From NCBI RefSeq assembly GCF_030269765.1, contig NZ_BSTX01000004.1, positions 124,001-188,000 on the forward strand: 64,000 nt of DNA, given 5' to 3'. The notes under the pieces are model-generated. The model saw nothing but the letters and a program-made list of their open reading frames with translations, was not told where the DNA came from and made no database searches. A program made the translations under genes and the position numbers. Origin of the DNA: Actinorhabdospora filicis (lineage in GTDB: Bacteria > Actinomycetota > Actinomycetes > Mycobacteriales > Micromonosporaceae). How positions within the stretch are numbered: the first letter of the stretch is position 1; each line of letters begins with the position of its first letter. Of this stretch, positions 33,205 through 41,528 are shown one piece after another.

Positions 33205-33740
33205 CGCGCCAGGCTCAGCCTGAGTCGCGCCATGGCCCTGGGCCCGAGGCACGGCCCCGGCCCAGCCCCAGCCCCGGAGTCTGAGCCGGAGTCGGCGTTG
33301 GAGCGCGCATCGGCACCTCACCCCGGACCCCGGCTTGAGCCTCACCGTGAGCGTGAGCCCGAGGTGCGGCCGGGCCGCTCCCGAGCCCGCACTCCCGCAC
33401 CCTGCACCCTGCACCCGCCTCAGTCTGAGTCGCGCCATGAGCCTCAGCCTGAGGCGCGGCCGGGCCGCTCCCGAGCCCCCCCACCCCCCGCCCGCCTGAG
33501 GCGCAGCCGTGCTGCTCCCGAGCCCCACCCCCACCTCCACCCCCGTGTGAGCCTCACCGTGAGCGTGAGCCCGAGGCGCAGCCCGGGCCGCTCCCGAACC
33601 CGAGTGCACACTCGCACCCGCCCCAGCGTGAGCTGCGCCATGAGCCTCAGCCTGAGGCGCAGCCGGGCCGCTCCCGATCCCCGTCCCTACCCCCGCCCGC
33701 CTGAGGCGCGCCATGAGCCCCAGCCTTTGGCGCGAGCCCA
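33205..33740. repeat. Tandem repeat array, period about 205-212 bp
   Basis: TGAGCCTCACCGTGAGCG occurs at 33336 and 33548 (212 bp apart). A block ending GCCATGAGCCTCAGCCTGAG begins at 33426 and about 33629, with an earlier degenerate copy near 33220. GGCCGGGCCGCTCCCGA is shared by each. Two to three copies are visible. Long minus-strand frames here (rich in Ala/Gly/Arg) have no start signal or domain. 33741-34589 holds no recognisable gene or repeat. Confidence 0.75.
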
Positions 33741-34589
33741 ACCCGGCCCCCGTGTCCGTTCGGGGGTTCTGGCGGCTTCTGTTGCGGTGCGCGCCGGCAT
33801 GTGCGATGCGGCAGCGCAGCGAGTTCGCGGGCGGGTACGGGGCCGGAGATCCCGCCCGAGTCCGGATCTCACGGCCGCCGACCCGCCCCAAGGCCGCCCG
33901 CACACGAACCTCCCGTCGGCGGAGCCTCTCCACGTGCGGCCCTTGCCGCCCTGTGGCCCGATCCCCGATCCCATAGGGCGGGGTGGTGGTTGTTCTGGCG
34001 GCTCGCCGGTTCGCTTCACCCCGGCGTGCGCACCGACACCCGCACTCGGTTCCGGGGTGGCGACTACGCGATGCCACAACTGGCAGCACGCCTGGCCGCG
34101 CTGGACACCTGACCGCCCTCGACACCTCGGCGCCTCGCTGCGGGTGAGGCTCGCCCGCAGGCCCCGCCGAGTCCGAGGAGCAGCGTCTCGCCTCCTCGTC
34201 CCGGCGCCTATCTGAGCCTTCGCCCGATGCGTGCGTCCGCCAGCCCGGTGGTCGGGCCGTCTCGACGTTGATGGGCCTCGCATATGGCCTCCGCCGGTCG
34301 GGAGCCCCAGCCTCAGTGCGCCTCCCCTCGCCTCGACCCGCGTCTCGGAGCCGCCATGGCGGTGCCCCGCTTCCGGTGGCGTGGCGCTGAGGCCTCGGCG
34401 TGCTCGGCCGCGGTGTCCGTTCGTGTGCCCGGGCTCCGTCCGTGCGTCGTGGCGGGCACGGGTTCGGGTGCGAGCCGCCCGCCGACTCGATCCGCCGCGC
34501 CCATCGGCACCGCGGGCACACCGTCGACATGGGCGGCGCTCCCAGCTCGTACATCGCCGTGAAGCCACCGAACCGCCCGGGAAAGCACG

Positions 34590-34617
34590 CCCGCCCCGGC
34601 GTGAGCGCCGGGGCGGG
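34590..34617 (-). terminator. Hairpin after the phytase-like gene
   Basis: CCCGCCCCGGCG (34590-34601) and CGCCGGGGCGGG (34606-34617) pair perfectly around TGAG, 24 bp past the stop of the minus-strand gene. Confidence 0.75.
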
Positions 34618-34641
34618 GAGGGTGGGGTCGTGCCGGGCCGG

Positions 34642-36996
34642 TTACCAGTAGCCGCGGATGCGGCGGCGGCGCGCCAGGAAGAACATCCCGCCGCCGACGA
34701 TCGCCGCGACCACCGCGGTGAGGGCGATGAGGAAGGCGTTGGTTCCGGTGTGCGCCAGGTCGTCGCCGTCGTCGCCTCCGCCGGGGCCGCCGAAGAGCTT
34801 CGAGGCGCGGCCGAGGCGCATGAACAGCGTCTCGCCGGTGGCCTCGGAGACCGCGTCGTTGTCGGTGACGGCGAAGACGTCGCCGTTGCCGGAGATCGCC
34901 AGGCCCTCGACCTTGTCCTGCGTCCAGCCGTGTCCGGCGGTCATGCGGGGGAGGAGGTCCACGGCGAGCTTCTTGGACACCGCGGGCAGGGTACCGTCGG
35001 CGACGGGGGTGACGGTGGAGACGTCCACTTTGTACACGCGCTTGACGGCGGCGTTGGGGCCGCGCTGGTTGTCGCGTTCGATGACGAGGAGCGTCTTGGC
35101 GTCCAGGGCGGTGATCTCGCTGAGGCCCACGGTCACGCCCTCGGCGGCTTTGTCGAGCTCGTAGGACACCCAGGTCCACTTCTTGGCGGCGACCTCGTAG
35201 CGGCCGAGGCGGGTCGCGGTCTCCTTGCCGACCGGACGCTGCAGCGCCACCCACACGACCTCGTCGGCGCCGGTCCCGATGGCGGTGACGCCCTCCAGGC
35301 CGTTGTCGCTCATGCCCGCGGCGATCGCCTCGGGGAGCGGGATCTCCTCTTCCACGTCGCCCTTGTGGTTGACGCGGACGAGGAGGTTCGGGACCTGCTT
35401 GGACGGCTTGCCCTCGCTGGCCAGCCAGAAACCGCCGCCGGGCCGGGCGAAGATGCCCTCGCCGTCATAGCCGACGGGCTTGCCGTCCTTCAGGACGGGG
35501 ATCGAGGCGTCGATCAGCGCGGGCGTCGCCGACACGTCGATGCTCAGGATGCTGGTGCGCTTGTAGGCGGAGTCGGTCACCGCGAACAGGCGGTTGCCGT
35601 GCGCGGGGTCCGCCGACAGGCCCGACAGGGTCCCCCACGGCAGCGGCTGCGGGCCGCCGGCCTTTGCCACGATCGACGGGAACGACGGGGCTTTCTTGCC
35701 GAAGCCGTACAGGGACACCGTGGAGCGGATGCCGTGCGCGGGGTCCTCGGTCTCGCTGGACACGACGAACAGGTCGCGGCCGGGGACGGCGACCAGGCCC
35801 TCGGGGCCGTTGGTGACCGGCAGGATCTGCGTGAACACCGGCGACGACGGGGTCGTCATGTCGTAGACGGCGACGAAGTTGCCGCGCTCGGCGCCCACGA
35901 ACAGGTACGGCTTGCCGCCGAAGGTCGCGTACGCGATGCCCTCCGGTTCGACGCCCTTCTTCGCGGAGCGGTCCTCCGGGTAGAGCCCGTGCCGGATCGC
36001 CTCGTGTTCGAGGGAGGCGCCGGCGGTGTAGACGACCTTGCCGGAGGTGTCGAAGACGGTGAAGTCGCGCGAACCCCCCTTCCAGTCGCCCTCGTTGGCG
36101 GTGGCGATCAGGCCGTCGCCGACCCACGTCACCGCGTCGGGCTCACGGCGGGCCGTGAGCGTGCCGGACGGGTCGATGACGCCGTCCTTCTTGGTGTCGA
36201 CGCCGTTCAGGGTCACCGAACCGGCGGAGAAGTCACCGGTGACGGCGGCCTTGGCCACGTCGATGAACACGATGTGGTTGTTCTCCTGGAGCGTCACCGC
36301 GGCGATGCCCTTGGAGTTGATGGAGACGTACTCGGGCTCGGGGTCCTGCGGCGCGATGTCGGCCAGGCCGGTCACCTCGACCTTCTTGAGCGAGTAGTCG
36401 TCCAGGTTCACGATCGCGACGAACCCGGCCGGGAGCTGCGGCAGGTCGCCCCCATTGAGTTCCTCGTCGCGCTCGTTCTCGATGGCGATCACCGCGTACT
36501 TGCCGGACTTGTCGACCGCGATCGAGTCGGGCTGCCCACCGAGCTGCACCGTGGTGAGCTTCTTGTGGCTACCGGCGTCCAGGACGACGAGCTCGCCCGC
36601 GGTGTGGACCTTGTCCGCGCCGGTGTTGACCACGGCCAGGATCCGGTTGCCGGTGGCCGCGACCGAGGTCGGCTCCCCGTTCAGGGGCAGGACCCCGCCG
36701 GGCTTGGGCTTCCCGGTGTCGGTGATGTCGACGAAGCCGAGGCGCTTGCCCGGGCTGTCGGAGTAGACGAGGGTCTTGCCGTCGGGCGTGACGGCGGAGA
36801 TCTCGGCGGCCGTGGTCTGCGAGGCGTCGGAGTTCAGGTACACCGGGAACGTGGCGAGCCGGTCGAAACCGGCGGTGTCGGCGGCCTGGGCGGCGGACAC
36901 GGGCACGATGGCGCTCGCGGCGATGCCGGTCGCACCGGCGAGCAGCATCATGAGGGGCCGGGTCAAGCGGGGCAGGGGCAAGAAGGGTCGTCGCAC
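34642..36996 (-). CDS. Secreted, sortase-anchored esterase-like/phytase-like protein
   Basis: 784 aa. Signal peptide ends at SAAQA (about residue 38). Two beta-propeller-type regions: N-terminal (about 60-440) with repeated NxNx strands such as SGKYAVIAIENERDEE, and a C-terminal half (about 450-720) resembling the esterase-like domain of phytases (DGEGIFARPGGGFWLASEG). The C-terminus is LAHTG at 747-751, a hydrophobic helix and RRRRIRGYW: a class-E sortase (LAxTG) wall-sorting signal. GTG start at 36996 has no strong ribosome site. Activity is unproven. Confidence 0.85.
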   Translation of the reverse strand: MRRPFLPLPRLTRPLMMLLAGATGIAASAIVPVSAAQAADTAGFDRLATFPVYLNSDASQTTAAEISAVTPDGKTLVYSDSPGKRLGFVDITDTGKPKPGGVLPLNGEPTSVAATGNRILAVVNTGADKVHTAGELVVLDAGSHKKLTTVQLGGQPDSIAVDKSGKYAVIAIENERDEELNGGDLPQLPAGFVAIVNLDDYSLKKVEVTGLADIAPQDPEPEYVSINSKGIAAVTLQENNHIVFIDVAKAAVTGDFSAGSVTLNGVDTKKDGVIDPSGTLTARREPDAVTWVGDGLIATANEGDWKGGSRDFTVFDTSGKVVYTAGASLEHEAIRHGLYPEDRSAKKGVEPEGIAYATFGGKPYLFVGAERGNFVAVYDMTTPSSPVFTQILPVTNGPEGLVAVPGRDLFVVSSETEDPAHGIRSTVSLYGFGKKAPSFPSIVAKAGGPQPLPWGTLSGLSADPAHGNRLFAVTDSAYKRTSILSIDVSATPALIDASIPVLKDGKPVGYDGEGIFARPGGGFWLASEGKPSKQVPNLLVRVNHKGDVEEEIPLPEAIAAGMSDNGLEGVTAIGTGADEVVWVALQRPVGKETATRLGRYEVAAKKWTWVSYELDKAAEGVTVGLSEITALDAKTLLVIERDNQRGPNAAVKRVYKVDVSTVTPVADGTLPAVSKKLAVDLLPRMTAGHGWTQDKVEGLAISGNGDVFAVTDNDAVSEATGETLFMRLGRASKLFGGPGGGDDGDDLAHTGTNAFLIALTAVVAAIVGGGMFFLARRRRIRGYW

Positions 36997-37655
36997 ATGG
37001 TCTGTTTAGTGAAACCCGGAAAGCGGGCGGTGAACGACGGATTAACGAACCGGCAAGCGAGGGCGGTGACCTCGGCGAACTCCGGCATTAGGGTCGGCGG
37101 TGACGGCTGGGATGAGGGGGACGGGTGCGGCGCAATGGGGTGAGGCGACGCCGGGCCGCTGATCCGGCGAGCCGCCGGGCCGAGGAGCGACCGGGCCCGC
37201 GGGCCAACTGGGGGCGCGAGAAGGCGGGTTTCCCAGCACCAGCCACCAGCCACTGGGCCGCCGGACCGCCGAGCTGCTGGGCCACGGGTGTTCGAGCCGC
37301 CAGGCCACCGGGGCACCTGGGCACTGGGCCGAGCCAGTGAGCCGGAGTGGCAGCGTGGTGGACGGTCGTAGGGCACGGCCGTGTGGTGATGCGGCAAAGG
37401 GCGATCGCCGACCGCACGGGACGGCACCGCCGCAGACAGATGGAGCAGGTGTCCGAGGCCCGCCGCGCACGTGGAGTCTGCGCGGGCGTTGCCGCGGCGG
37501 ACTCTCGGTTGGCGAACGTACCGGCCGAGCTGCTCCGGAGCGCGCCATGCCGAATGCCGATGCCCGGAGCCGGATCACCACGGCGCCGATGACCCGACGC
37601 GCCCGGACGACGGGCGCGCTCGTCACGATCGGCGTGCCCGATCCGGTCACACTCG
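36997..37655. other. Gene-free stretch upstream of the phytase-like gene
   Basis: No gene recognised. A weak pair of GTTC-type boxes (GTTCGTTAATC and GTTCACC) lies about 20-45 bp upstream of the phytase-like start; spacing does not fit a PhoP box. The rest has short CTGGGCC and CCGCCGGGCC words. Confidence 0.4.
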
Positions 37656-37749
37656 GCTGGGCTGGGCTGGGCTGGGCTGGGCTGGGCTGGGCTGGGCTGG
37701 GCTGGGCTGGGCTGGGCTGGGCTGGGCTGGGCTGGGCTGGGCTGGGCTG
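37656..37749. repeat. Pentanucleotide array (GCTGG), about 19 copies
   Basis: Uninterrupted 5-bp units cover 94 bp and end 8 bp before the TGA of the minus-strand monooxygenase. A perfect microsatellite of this length is rare in bacteria and likely variable in copy number. Confidence 0.95.
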
Positions 37750-37757
37750 CCCCCGCC

Positions 37758-38951
37758 TCAACGGCGATCGCCGTTGACCCCGGTGTACGCGGGGATCGCG
37801 TGTGCGGTCCCGCACCTCTCCAGCACCGCCGCCGCGCGGAGCACGCCGGACTTCACGACCCCATTCCGCACCCTCCTTCCGAATCCGCTGCGCGGCACCA
37901 TGAGCCGCACGTTCATCCCGATCTCCTGCTTGCGGCGGACCAGGGGCCGCATGCCCTCCTCGTACGCCCGCAGCGCCTCGCCGAGCCCGCGTCCGGGCAC
38001 GGCCAGCTCACCGGCGAGCCGGTAGGCGCCGACGAGGGCGAGTTCCGCGCCCGCGCCGGAGGCGGGCGAGGCGCACCAGGCGGCGTCGCCGACGAGGACG
38101 ACGTGGCCGCGCGACCACGTGTCCATGTCGACCTGGGCGAGGGCGTCGAAGTAGAACTCGGGATCGGCCAGGGCCATGGCCAGCAGCCGGTCCACTTTCC
38201 AGCCCACGCCGGTGAAGGCGTTCCGGATGAGCGCCTTCTGCGCCTCGACGTCACGGTGGCCCACGGCGATCTCATCCTGGGCCCGGAAGATGAAGTACGC
38301 CTTGGCGCCGTGATGCCGCGCCGAACGCCACACCCCGGCCATGCGCCCGGGTGTGTTGTACATGGTCACCCAGGCGTCCTCGGCGAGGCCGGGATCGGCG
38401 TCGGCGAAGGCGAAGTAGTGCCCGCGGTGGCGGACGTGCTCCGCCGAGTCCCCGAAGGCGAGCCCACGCGTGTTCGAGTGCATTCCGTCGGCGCCGACCA
38501 CCAGGTCGAAGCGCTCGGCTTCGCTCGCCCGGCCGTCGGTCGCCGGGCTTCTCGACAGCGTCACCTTAACGCCGTTCAGGTCCTCACTCACATCAACGAT
38601 CGACTCCCCGAATCGATACGCGACGCAGGTGGTGGCCTCGTGGAGGAGGCGGACGAGGTCGCCGCGGGGGATCTCGACGCCCTCGCCGGCCGCGAAGGGC
38701 ATGCGGGCGACGGTCCGGTCGCGCGCGTCGACGAACTTCATCCCGCGCACGTCGGTGGCGTGGGCGGCCACGGACGCCGTCAGCCCCATCCGCTGGATCA
38801 CCTCGGCCGCCGCGCCGCGCACGTCCACGCCGTTGCCGCCGGTCCGGACGCCGGGCGCGCGCTCGACGACGGTGACCTCGTGTCCCGCCCGCGCCAGCCA
38901 GTACGCCGTGGTCAGGCCCGCGATGCTCGCCCCTGAGATCAGCACGCGCAT
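37758..38951 (-). CDS. FAD-dependent monooxygenase (PHBH-like)
   Basis: 397 aa. Dinucleotide motif GASIAGLTTAYWLA (residues 6-19), the DG motif VVGADGMHSNTR and the GD motif VLVGDAAW, all of the flavin aromatic hydroxylase group, often tetracycline- or quinone-modifying. Substrate unknown. ATG at 38951 is the first Met before the Rossmann motif. Divergent from a TetR regulator over a 65-bp region with a 22-bp palindrome. Confidence 0.9.
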   Translation of the reverse strand: MRVLISGASIAGLTTAYWLARAGHEVTVVERAPGVRTGGNGVDVRGAAAEVIQRMGLTASVAAHATDVRGMKFVDARDRTVARMPFAAGEGVEIPRGDLVRLLHEATTCVAYRFGESIVDVSEDLNGVKVTLSRSPATDGRASEAERFDLVVGADGMHSNTRGLAFGDSAEHVRHRGHYFAFADADPGLAEDAWVTMYNTPGRMAGVWRSARHHGAKAYFIFRAQDEIAVGHRDVEAQKALIRNAFTGVGWKVDRLLAMALADPEFYFDALAQVDMDTWSRGHVVLVGDAAWCASPASGAGAELALVGAYRLAGELAVPGRGLGEALRAYEEGMRPLVRRKQEIGMNVRLMVPRSGFGRRVRNGVVKSGVLRAAAVLERCGTAHAIPAYTGVNGDRR

Positions 38952-38970
38952 GCCGAACTCCCTTCCGCTA

Positions 38971-38992
38971 AACTGGAATCCGTATTCCAGTT
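38971..38992. promoter_or_regulatory. TetR-type operator between monooxygenase and regulator
   Basis: AACTGGAAT (38971-38979) and ATTCCAGTT (38984-38992) form a perfect 9-bp-arm palindrome around CCGT. A partial copy (GGAAGGTGCGTTCCAG) lies at 39001-39016, overlapping the regulator ribosome site. Sits 20 bp from the monooxygenase start. Confidence 0.75.
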
Positions 38993-39016
38993 GAGTATGT
39001 GGAAGGTGCGTTCCAG

Positions 39017-39574
39017 ATGTCAAGCCCCCGTCGCGCCGACGCCGTCCGCAACCGCGCGCTCGCCCTGGAGGCCGCCACCGCGCTACTGTCCGAGCCCGGC
39101 GCGACCCTCACCGTCGAGGCCATCGCGGCGCGCTCGGGACTGGGCGCGGGCACGGTCGTTCGCGCCTTCGGCGGCAAGGACGCCCTCATCGACGCGGCGG
39201 TGGCGGCGCTGCTCGCGCCCGTGGTCGCCCGCGCCGGCGAGCTCGCCGCGTCGAAAGCGCCGGGGGAGGCCCTGCGCGCCTTCCTCGCCGAGCTGATGGA
39301 CTTCCAGGCCGCCCACCACGGCCTCAGCGCCGGGCTGGACGGCCTCGACCTGCCCGGGACCACCGCCCGGCGAGCCGATCTCGAAGCCGCCGTCGGCGAT
39401 CTCATCGCCCGCGCGCAGCGGGACGGCGAGCTCCGCGACGACCTTCCCGTCGGCGCGCTCACCGTCCTCATCGGACGGACGGCCTTCGCGGTGGCCCGCG
39501 ACGGATCGCCGGAACTCTCCGCGGCCTACCTCACGGTCCTGTTCGCCGGACTGTCACCCGTGCACGGACGCTAG
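39017..39574 (+). CDS. TetR-family transcriptional regulator
   Basis: 185 aa. HTH at about 25-50 (TVEAIAARSGLGAGTVVRAF). The C-terminal ligand domain is helical (LRAFLAELMDFQAAHHGLS). ATG at 39017 has GGAAGG 10 bases upstream; a GTG at 38999 is possible. It likely represses the divergent monooxygenase. The last 21 bases overlap the convergent GntR gene. Confidence 0.88.
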   Translation: MSSPRRADAVRNRALALEAATALLSEPGATLTVEAIAARSGLGAGTVVRAFGGKDALIDAAVAALLAPVVARAGELAASKAPGEALRAFLAELMDFQAAHHGLSAGLDGLDLPGTTARRADLEAAVGDLIARAQRDGELRDDLPVGALTVLIGRTAFAVARDGSPELSAAYLTVLFAGLSPVHGR

Positions 39575-40174
39575 CCGCTCCAGTGCCTCGTCCAGGTAGT
39601 CGGCCAGCTCGCGCGCGGCCGCGTCCAGGTCCCCTGTGGACAGCAGCTCCAGCAGTCGCTCGTTGCGGGCCAGGTAGGGCGCGTGGAAGTCCTCGGGCGT
39701 GGCGATCCCGTGGAACGCCAGGCGCAGCTCGGCGGCCAGCCGCGCCACCAGGGCCCGGTGGAAGTCGATGTTGGCCGAGGCCACGCCCGCCCAGTCGCCG
39801 GACGCCGCCCGCTCCCGGGCCCGCTCGACGGCCGCGCCCATCGCGTCCAGCCCGCCGGTCCCGCGCACGGCGGGCAGCTCGATGACCCGCCGCAGCCGGT
39901 AGATGTCGCGGACGTCCTCGGCGCTGGGCCGCCGCACGAACACGCCCCGGTTCAGTTCGTGGACCAGCAGCCGCTCGTGCGACAGCATCCGGAAGGCCTC
40001 GCGCAAAGTGTTGCGGGAGACGCGAAGCGCGCGGGTCAGCCGGTCCTCGGGCAGCCGCTCGCCGGGCCGGACCGAGCCGTCGGTGACGCGGGCGCGCAGC
40101 AGCCGCGCGATGCGCTCGGGCGCGCTGTCGCGGGCGGCCTCGTGCTCGCCGAGGGCGGCGATCCAGTCGCTCAA
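39554..40174 (-). CDS. GntR-family regulator, FadR/FCD subgroup
   Basis: 206 aa. Winged helix at about 15-75 (RLPEDRLTRALRVSRNTLRE), and an FCD ligand domain from about 85 (DIYRLRRVIELPAVRG, with NIDFHRALV His expected to bind metal). The 3' end overlaps the TetR gene by 21 bp. Divergent from a small membrane protein; a GGATCG palindrome lies between. Target unknown, possibly the sugar-type operon beyond it. Confidence 0.88.
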   Translation of the reverse strand: MSDWIAALGEHEAARDSAPERIARLLRARVTDGSVRPGERLPEDRLTRALRVSRNTLREAFRMLSHERLLVHELNRGVFVRRPSAEDVRDIYRLRRVIELPAVRGTGGLDAMGAAVERARERAASGDWAGVASANIDFHRALVARLAAELRLAFHGIATPEDFHAPYLARNERLLELLSTGDLDAAARELADYLDEALERLASVHG

Positions 40175-40205
40175 GTGGACCTCCTGCGGGCATTGTAGGT
40201 CTTGA

Positions 40206-40222
40206 GGATCGTTCTACGATCC
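40206..40222. promoter_or_regulatory. GntR-type palindrome
   Basis: GGATCG (40206-40211) and CGATCC (40217-40222) around TTCTA: a perfect 6-bp-arm inverted repeat. It lies 32 bp upstream of the GntR start and 45 bp before the downstream gene. Confidence 0.55.
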
Positions 40223-40267
40223 CCTACGGTCGGTCCGTCCATAATGGAACCTTCGACGGAGGCGGCA

Positions 40268-40666
40268 ATGGGCGTTTCGGTGCGCTACGCGCGTTTCTAT
40301 CCGATCAGCGGCCTCGTGCTGGGCGGCCTGTCTTTAGTGCTGAACCTGTGGGTCCTGCTGCTCGGCGGCGGGCTCACCTCGTTCTGCGCGCTGATTCCCG
40401 GCGCGCTGTTCTTCTACTTCGGCGTGACCGGCTGGAAGAAGGAGTACTTCTCCTACTACCGGGGCACGATCACCGTCGGGGCGATCCTGGGCCCGATCAC
40501 CCGCGAGATCCCCAGTGGGCGCGGCGGGACGATCGTGGTCCGCGACGGGCGCATCCGCCTGCTGCGGGACGGAAAGGAGCGCGGCGCGGGCGTGGCGAAG
40601 TGGGCGTCGTACACCCCCGACTGGGACAAGGCGGTCGCGGCGATCCGGAGCGAGACCAAGGGCTGA
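40268..40666 (+). CDS. Small membrane protein of unknown function
   Basis: 132 aa. Two membrane helices (about 12-35 and 38-55: LVLGGLSLVLNLWVLLLGG and FCALIPGALFFYFGVTGW), then a soluble tail with a WASYTPDWDKAVAAI end. GGAGG lies 5 bases before the ATG, so this start is preferred over an ATG at 40244. No homology recognised. Confidence 0.7.
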   Translation: MGVSVRYARFYPISGLVLGGLSLVLNLWVLLLGGGLTSFCALIPGALFFYFGVTGWKKEYFSYYRGTITVGAILGPITREIPSGRGGTIVVRDGRIRLLRDGKERGAGVAKWASYTPDWDKAVAAIRSETKG

Positions 40667-40669
40667 ACC

Positions 40670-40709
40670 GGGAATGGCGCGGCCCCGGATACGGGACCGC
40701 GCCATTCCC
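40670..40709. terminator. Bidirectional terminator
   Basis: GGGAATGGCGCGG (40670-40682) and CCGCGCCATTCCC (40697-40709) pair perfectly between the convergent stops at 40666 and 40728. Confidence 0.85.
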
Positions 40710-40727
40710 TCCAGGGTGGACACAGGT

Positions 40728-41528
40728 CTAGTCGACGAACTCCCGGTAGGCGGCCGCGGTCTCGGCGAAGACCTCCGCGCCGGGCCGCGCCCACAGCTCG
40801 TCGTTGAACAGCTCGACCTCGATGGGGCCGTCGTACCCGGCGGCCAGCACGGCCCCGGTGATCCGGCGCAGTTCCACGCAGCCGGTACCGAGCTGCCCGC
40901 GCCCGGTGAGGACGCCGGCCGGCAGCGGCGTGGTCCAGTCGGCGACCTGGTAGGACGCGATGCGCCCGGCCGCCCCGGCGCGCTCGATCGCCGCGTACAG
41001 GCCCGGATCCCACCACACGTGGTAGGTGTCGACCACGACGCCGACCTGCCGGGACGGGAACGGCCCGGCCAGGTCGAGGGCCTGGTCCAGTGTGGACACC
41101 ACGCAGCGGTCGGCGGCGAACATCGGGTGCAGCGGCTCGATCGCCAGCGTCACCCCGGCCTCGCCCGCGTAGGGCGCCAGCTCGGCGAGCGCGTCGGCGA
41201 CCGTCGCGCGGGCCCCGTCGACGTCCCTGGATCCTTCGGGGATCCCGCCGGATACCAGCACCAGCACGGACGTGCCGAGCGCGGCGGCCTCGTCGATGGC
41301 GCGGCGGTTCTCGGCGATCGCGCCGGGGGACGTGAAGAAGCCGCCCCGGCACAGGGTCGTGACGGGCACGCCGGTCGCGGCGAGTTTGCGGACGGTGCGC
41401 TCCAGGCCGTACTCGGCGACGGGCTCGCGCCACAGGCCGATCCCGGCGCCTTCGCGGGCGCAGGCCTCGATGGCCTCGCCCTGGTCCCAGAACTTGGCGG
41501 TGGCGTGGTTGAAGGAGAACCGGCTCAT
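40728..41528 (-). CDS. Sugar phosphate isomerase/epimerase (TIM barrel)
   Basis: 266 aa. AP-endonuclease-2-type TIM barrel with metal-binding acids in IEPLHP, DTYHVWWDPG and EVELFND. Last gene of a three-gene operon; ATG overlaps the DUF993 stop as ATGA. Likely acts on the same sugar-type intermediate as the dehydrogenase. Confidence 0.9.
   Translation of the reverse strand: MSRFSFNHATAKFWDQGEAIEACAREGAGIGLWREPVAEYGLERTVRKLAATGVPVTTLCRGGFFTSPGAIAENRRAIDEAAALGTSVLVLVSGGIPEGSRDVDGARATVADALAELAPYAGEAGVTLAIEPLHPMFAADRCVVSTLDQALDLAGPFPSRQVGVVVDTYHVWWDPGLYAAIERAGAAGRIASYQVADWTTPLPAGVLTGRGQLGTGCVELRRITGAVLAAGYDGPIEVELFNDELWARPGAEVFAETAAAYREFVD

Noticed and set aside
33046..34554. 502-aa minus-strand frame between chitinase and the phytase-like gene
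   Set aside because: Repeat-driven Arg/Ala/Gly sequence, no ribosome site, and no domain.
36997..37050. PHO-box-like GTTC pair upstream of the phytase-like gene
   Set aside because: Spacing of about 15 does not fit the 11-bp direct repeat of PhoP boxes.
37337..37777. Plus-strand frame reading GLGWAGLGW repeats
   Set aside because: Direct product of the 5-bp microsatellite; no start context and no conserved residues.
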